Translations under genes and position numbers: made by a program
Notes under the pieces: generated by a model
Databases searched by the model: none
What the model was told of the DNA's origin: nothing
The model's input: only the letters and a program-made list of their open reading frames with translations
From: an uncultured Intrasporangium sp.
Lineage (GTDB): Bacteria; Actinomycetota; Actinomycetes; Actinomycetales; Dermatophilaceae
Assembly: GCA_937873285.1 (NCBI GenBank)
Contig: CALMNV010000085.1
Span: 1 to 6,671 of the forward strand
Reading direction: 5' to 3'
Length of the DNA stretch: 6,671 bases
Shown here: positions 5,295 to 6,671 of the stretch, piece by piece
Numbering within the stretch: the first letter of the stretch is position 1
How the letters are laid out: each line of letters opens with the position of its first letter

Positions 5295-6326
5295 ATGAGC
5301 GCAACGAAGGCCGCAAGGGAGCGGGCGACGATCGTCGACGTCGCCCGAGCCGCCGGCGTGTCCCGCCAGACGGTGAGCAACGTGCTCAACCGGCCGGAGC
5401 TCGTGGCGGCGCCCACCCGCGACCGGGTGAGGCAGGAGATCGTCCGTCTCGGCTTCGCGCCCAACGTCGCGGCCCAGCAGCTGCGCAGGCGCCGGGCGAG
5501 CGCCTACGGCTTCGAGGTCAACCCCTCCCTCGTGGGCAAGATGGGTCACATCCTCGACGGGTTCCTCGTCGAGCTGACCACGACGGCGCCTGGCCACCAG
5601 AGCCACCTCGTCACCTTCACGGCCGACCGCGACGACGTCCTCGCCGGCTACCGCCAACTGCTCGGCACCGGGCTCGTCGACGGCTTCATCGTCGGCGACA
5701 CGCGCTACGGCGATCCACGCCCGGCCTGGCTCGTGGAGTCGGGAGTGCCGTTCGTGGCTTTCGGTCGCATCTGGGACCTACCCGCGCTGGACCAGTGGGT
5801 CGACGTCGACGGCCGGGCCGGGATGCGGACGGCTGTCGAGCACCTGCTCGCCGAGGGCTACGGCTCTGTGGCCTTCCTCGGCTGGCCGGTGGGGTCCCCC
5901 GCAGGGGACGACCGGCGACAAGGGTGGCTGGACGGCCTCGCCGGCTCCACCGCCGACACGCCTTCGCTCGTCGAGGAGTCGGTCCAGGACCTCAACCGGG
6001 CGACCTGCGCGGCGGCGCGGCTGCTGGAGAGGATGGGCGGCGCGGGAGCCATCCTCTGCGCGTCCGACCTACTGGCCCTCGGCGCGATGCGCGCCGTGCG
6101 CGCGGCCGGCCTGGAGCCGGGGTCCGATATCGGCGTGGTCGGCATGGACGACAGCGACGTCGCCGAAGCGCTCGAACTGACCAGCCTGCGGCAGCCGCTG
6201 CGAGAAGCCGCTGTCGCCGCTTGGCGCATCCTGCACGGCGACCCCAAGGGCAGAGCTCCGGCCCTGCTCGCGCCGACACTCATCATCCGCAACAGCAGCA
6301 CCCGATCACAGGAGAAGAAACCATGA
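5295..6326 (+). CDS. LacI-family transcriptional regulator
   Basis: The 343-residue protein has the LacI layout. An N-terminal helix-turn-helix (ATIVDVARAAGVSRQTVSNV, 11-30) is followed by LNRPELVAAPTRDRVRQEI and the hinge helix NVAAQQLRRRR (57-67), with the expected leucine at 63. A periplasmic-binding-protein-like sensor domain covers about 68-330, with VDGFIVGDTRYGD (128-140), VDVDGRAGMRTAVEHLL (169-185) and CASDLLALGAMRAVRAAGL (255-273) followed by DIGVVGMDD (278-286). It probably binds a sugar released by or taken up with the neighbouring genes; the ligand is unknown. The ATG at 5295 has GAGG (5285-5288) 6 bp upstream; an upstream TTG in the same frame at 5265 is less likely because it falls inside the control region. 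The stop overlaps the next gene's start by 4 bp. A CG-centred operator just upstream implies autoregulation. The product may be a repressor, as most of the family are. Confidence 0.93.
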   Translation: MSATKAARERATIVDVARAAGVSRQTVSNVLNRPELVAAPTRDRVRQEIVRLGFAPNVAAQQLRRRRASAYGFEVNPSLVGKMGHILDGFLVELTTTAPGHQSHLVTFTADRDDVLAGYRQLLGTGLVDGFIVGDTRYGDPRPAWLVESGVPFVAFGRIWDLPALDQWVDVDGRAGMRTAVEHLLAEGYGSVAFLGWPVGSPAGDDRRQGWLDGLAGSTADTPSLVEESVQDLNRATCAAARLLERMGGAGAILCASDLLALGAMRAVRAAGLEPGSDIGVVGMDDSDVAEALELTSLRQPLREAAVAAWRILHGDPKGRAPALLAPTLIIRNSSTRSQEKKP

Positions 6327-6671
6327 GGCACACCCGCACAGCGATCGTTGTCGCCGGCACGGCCGCTCTGGCCCTGGCCGCCTGCGGTGGTGGGGGGTTC
6401 GACAAGGGCTCCGGCGCCGCTCCGCAGCAGAGCGCCGGACCGGCCGCCCTGAACATCCTCATCGGGAGCTCCGGAGCGGCCGAGACCGCCGCGGTGCAAG
6501 CCGCCGCCGATGCCTGGGCGAAGAAGAGCGGAAACACGGCGAAGGTCGTTGTTGCGGCGGACCTGCCGCAGCAGCTGGGTCAGGGCTTCGCCGGAGGCGC
6601 TCCCCCGGACGTGTTCTACGCCGACGCCGCCCGCATCGGTGACTTCGCCAAGGCTGGCAACCTCTACGCCT
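6323..6671 (+). CDS. Sugar ABC transporter substrate-binding lipoprotein, N-terminal part (runs off the window end)
   Basis: The 116 visible residues start with a lipoprotein signal peptide: a short basic start (MRHTR), a hydrophobic stretch, and the lipobox LAAC with the lipid-carrying cysteine at residue 21. A Gly/Ser/Pro/Gln-rich linker follows (22-40). Then comes a typical family 1 solute-binding beginning: LNILIGSSGAAETAAVQAAA (43-62), DAWAKKSGNT (63-72), LPQQLGQGFAGGAPPDVFYA (81-100). The mature protein would be tethered outside the membrane and deliver a sugar or oligosaccharide to a CUT1-type importer, whose permease and ATPase genes would lie beyond 6671. The ATG at 6323 overlaps the regulator's TGA (ATGA) and has a strong GGAGAAG site (6311-6317) 5 bp upstream. 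It is probably cotranscribed with the regulator. The substrate cannot be told from this part; the neighbouring debranching enzyme suggests an alpha-glucan or oligosaccharide. Confidence 0.9.
   Translation, partial: MRHTRTAIVVAGTAALALAACGGGGFDKGSGAAPQQSAGPAALNILIGSSGAAETAAVQAAADAWAKKSGNTAKVVVAADLPQQLGQGFAGGAPPDVFYADAARIGDFAKAGNLYA

Overview
The window is high-GC DNA in which most third codon positions are G or C. The genes point to an Actinomycetota genome. A DUF3000-type protein, a family I know only from actinobacteria, sits between hemE and an actinobacterial ribonuclease D with an HRDC domain. Start codons are often GTG, and one gene looks leaderless. The family or genus cannot be fixed from the sequence.

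Layout. (1) Positions 1-426, minus: the N-terminal part of hemE (uroporphyrinogen decarboxylase). (2) Positions 522-1103 and 1100-2377, plus: a DUF3000 protein and ribonuclease D, overlapping by 4 bp and apparently one transcription unit, divergent from hemE. This is a conserved housekeeping block. (3) Positions 2378-2942: a 565-bp non-coding gap between convergent genes. It holds two facing tandem arrays of one 32-bp repeat family: six units at 2446-2634 and five units in the opposite orientation at 2761-2907, separated by 126 bp. (4) Positions 2943-5054, minus: a two-domain debranching-enzyme-like glycosidase. (5) Positions 5055-5294: a divergent control region with a clear LacI-family operator. 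(6) Positions 5295-6326, plus: a LacI-family regulator. (7) Position 6323 to the window end, plus: the start of a lipoprotein sugar-binding protein of an ABC importer, overlapping the regulator by 4 bp.

How the genes fit together. The right half looks like a carbohydrate-use locus. The binding protein would start an ABC importer that continues beyond the window. The debranching-type glycosidase would act inside the cell on imported or stored alpha-glucan. The LacI-type protein, first gene of the importer operon, probably controls its own operon and perhaps the divergent glycosidase. The left half is heme synthesis and RNA processing.

The most interesting signals are not genes. The first is the pair of facing 32-bp repeat arrays, each reading in the same direction relative to the gene it follows. 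The second is an octamer, CGGCATAC (or its complement GTATGCCG). It occurs eight times between 505 and 4042, accounts for nearly half of all ATA/TAT trinucleotides found in the window, and contains the only two ATA isoleucine codons I found in DUF3000 and rnd.
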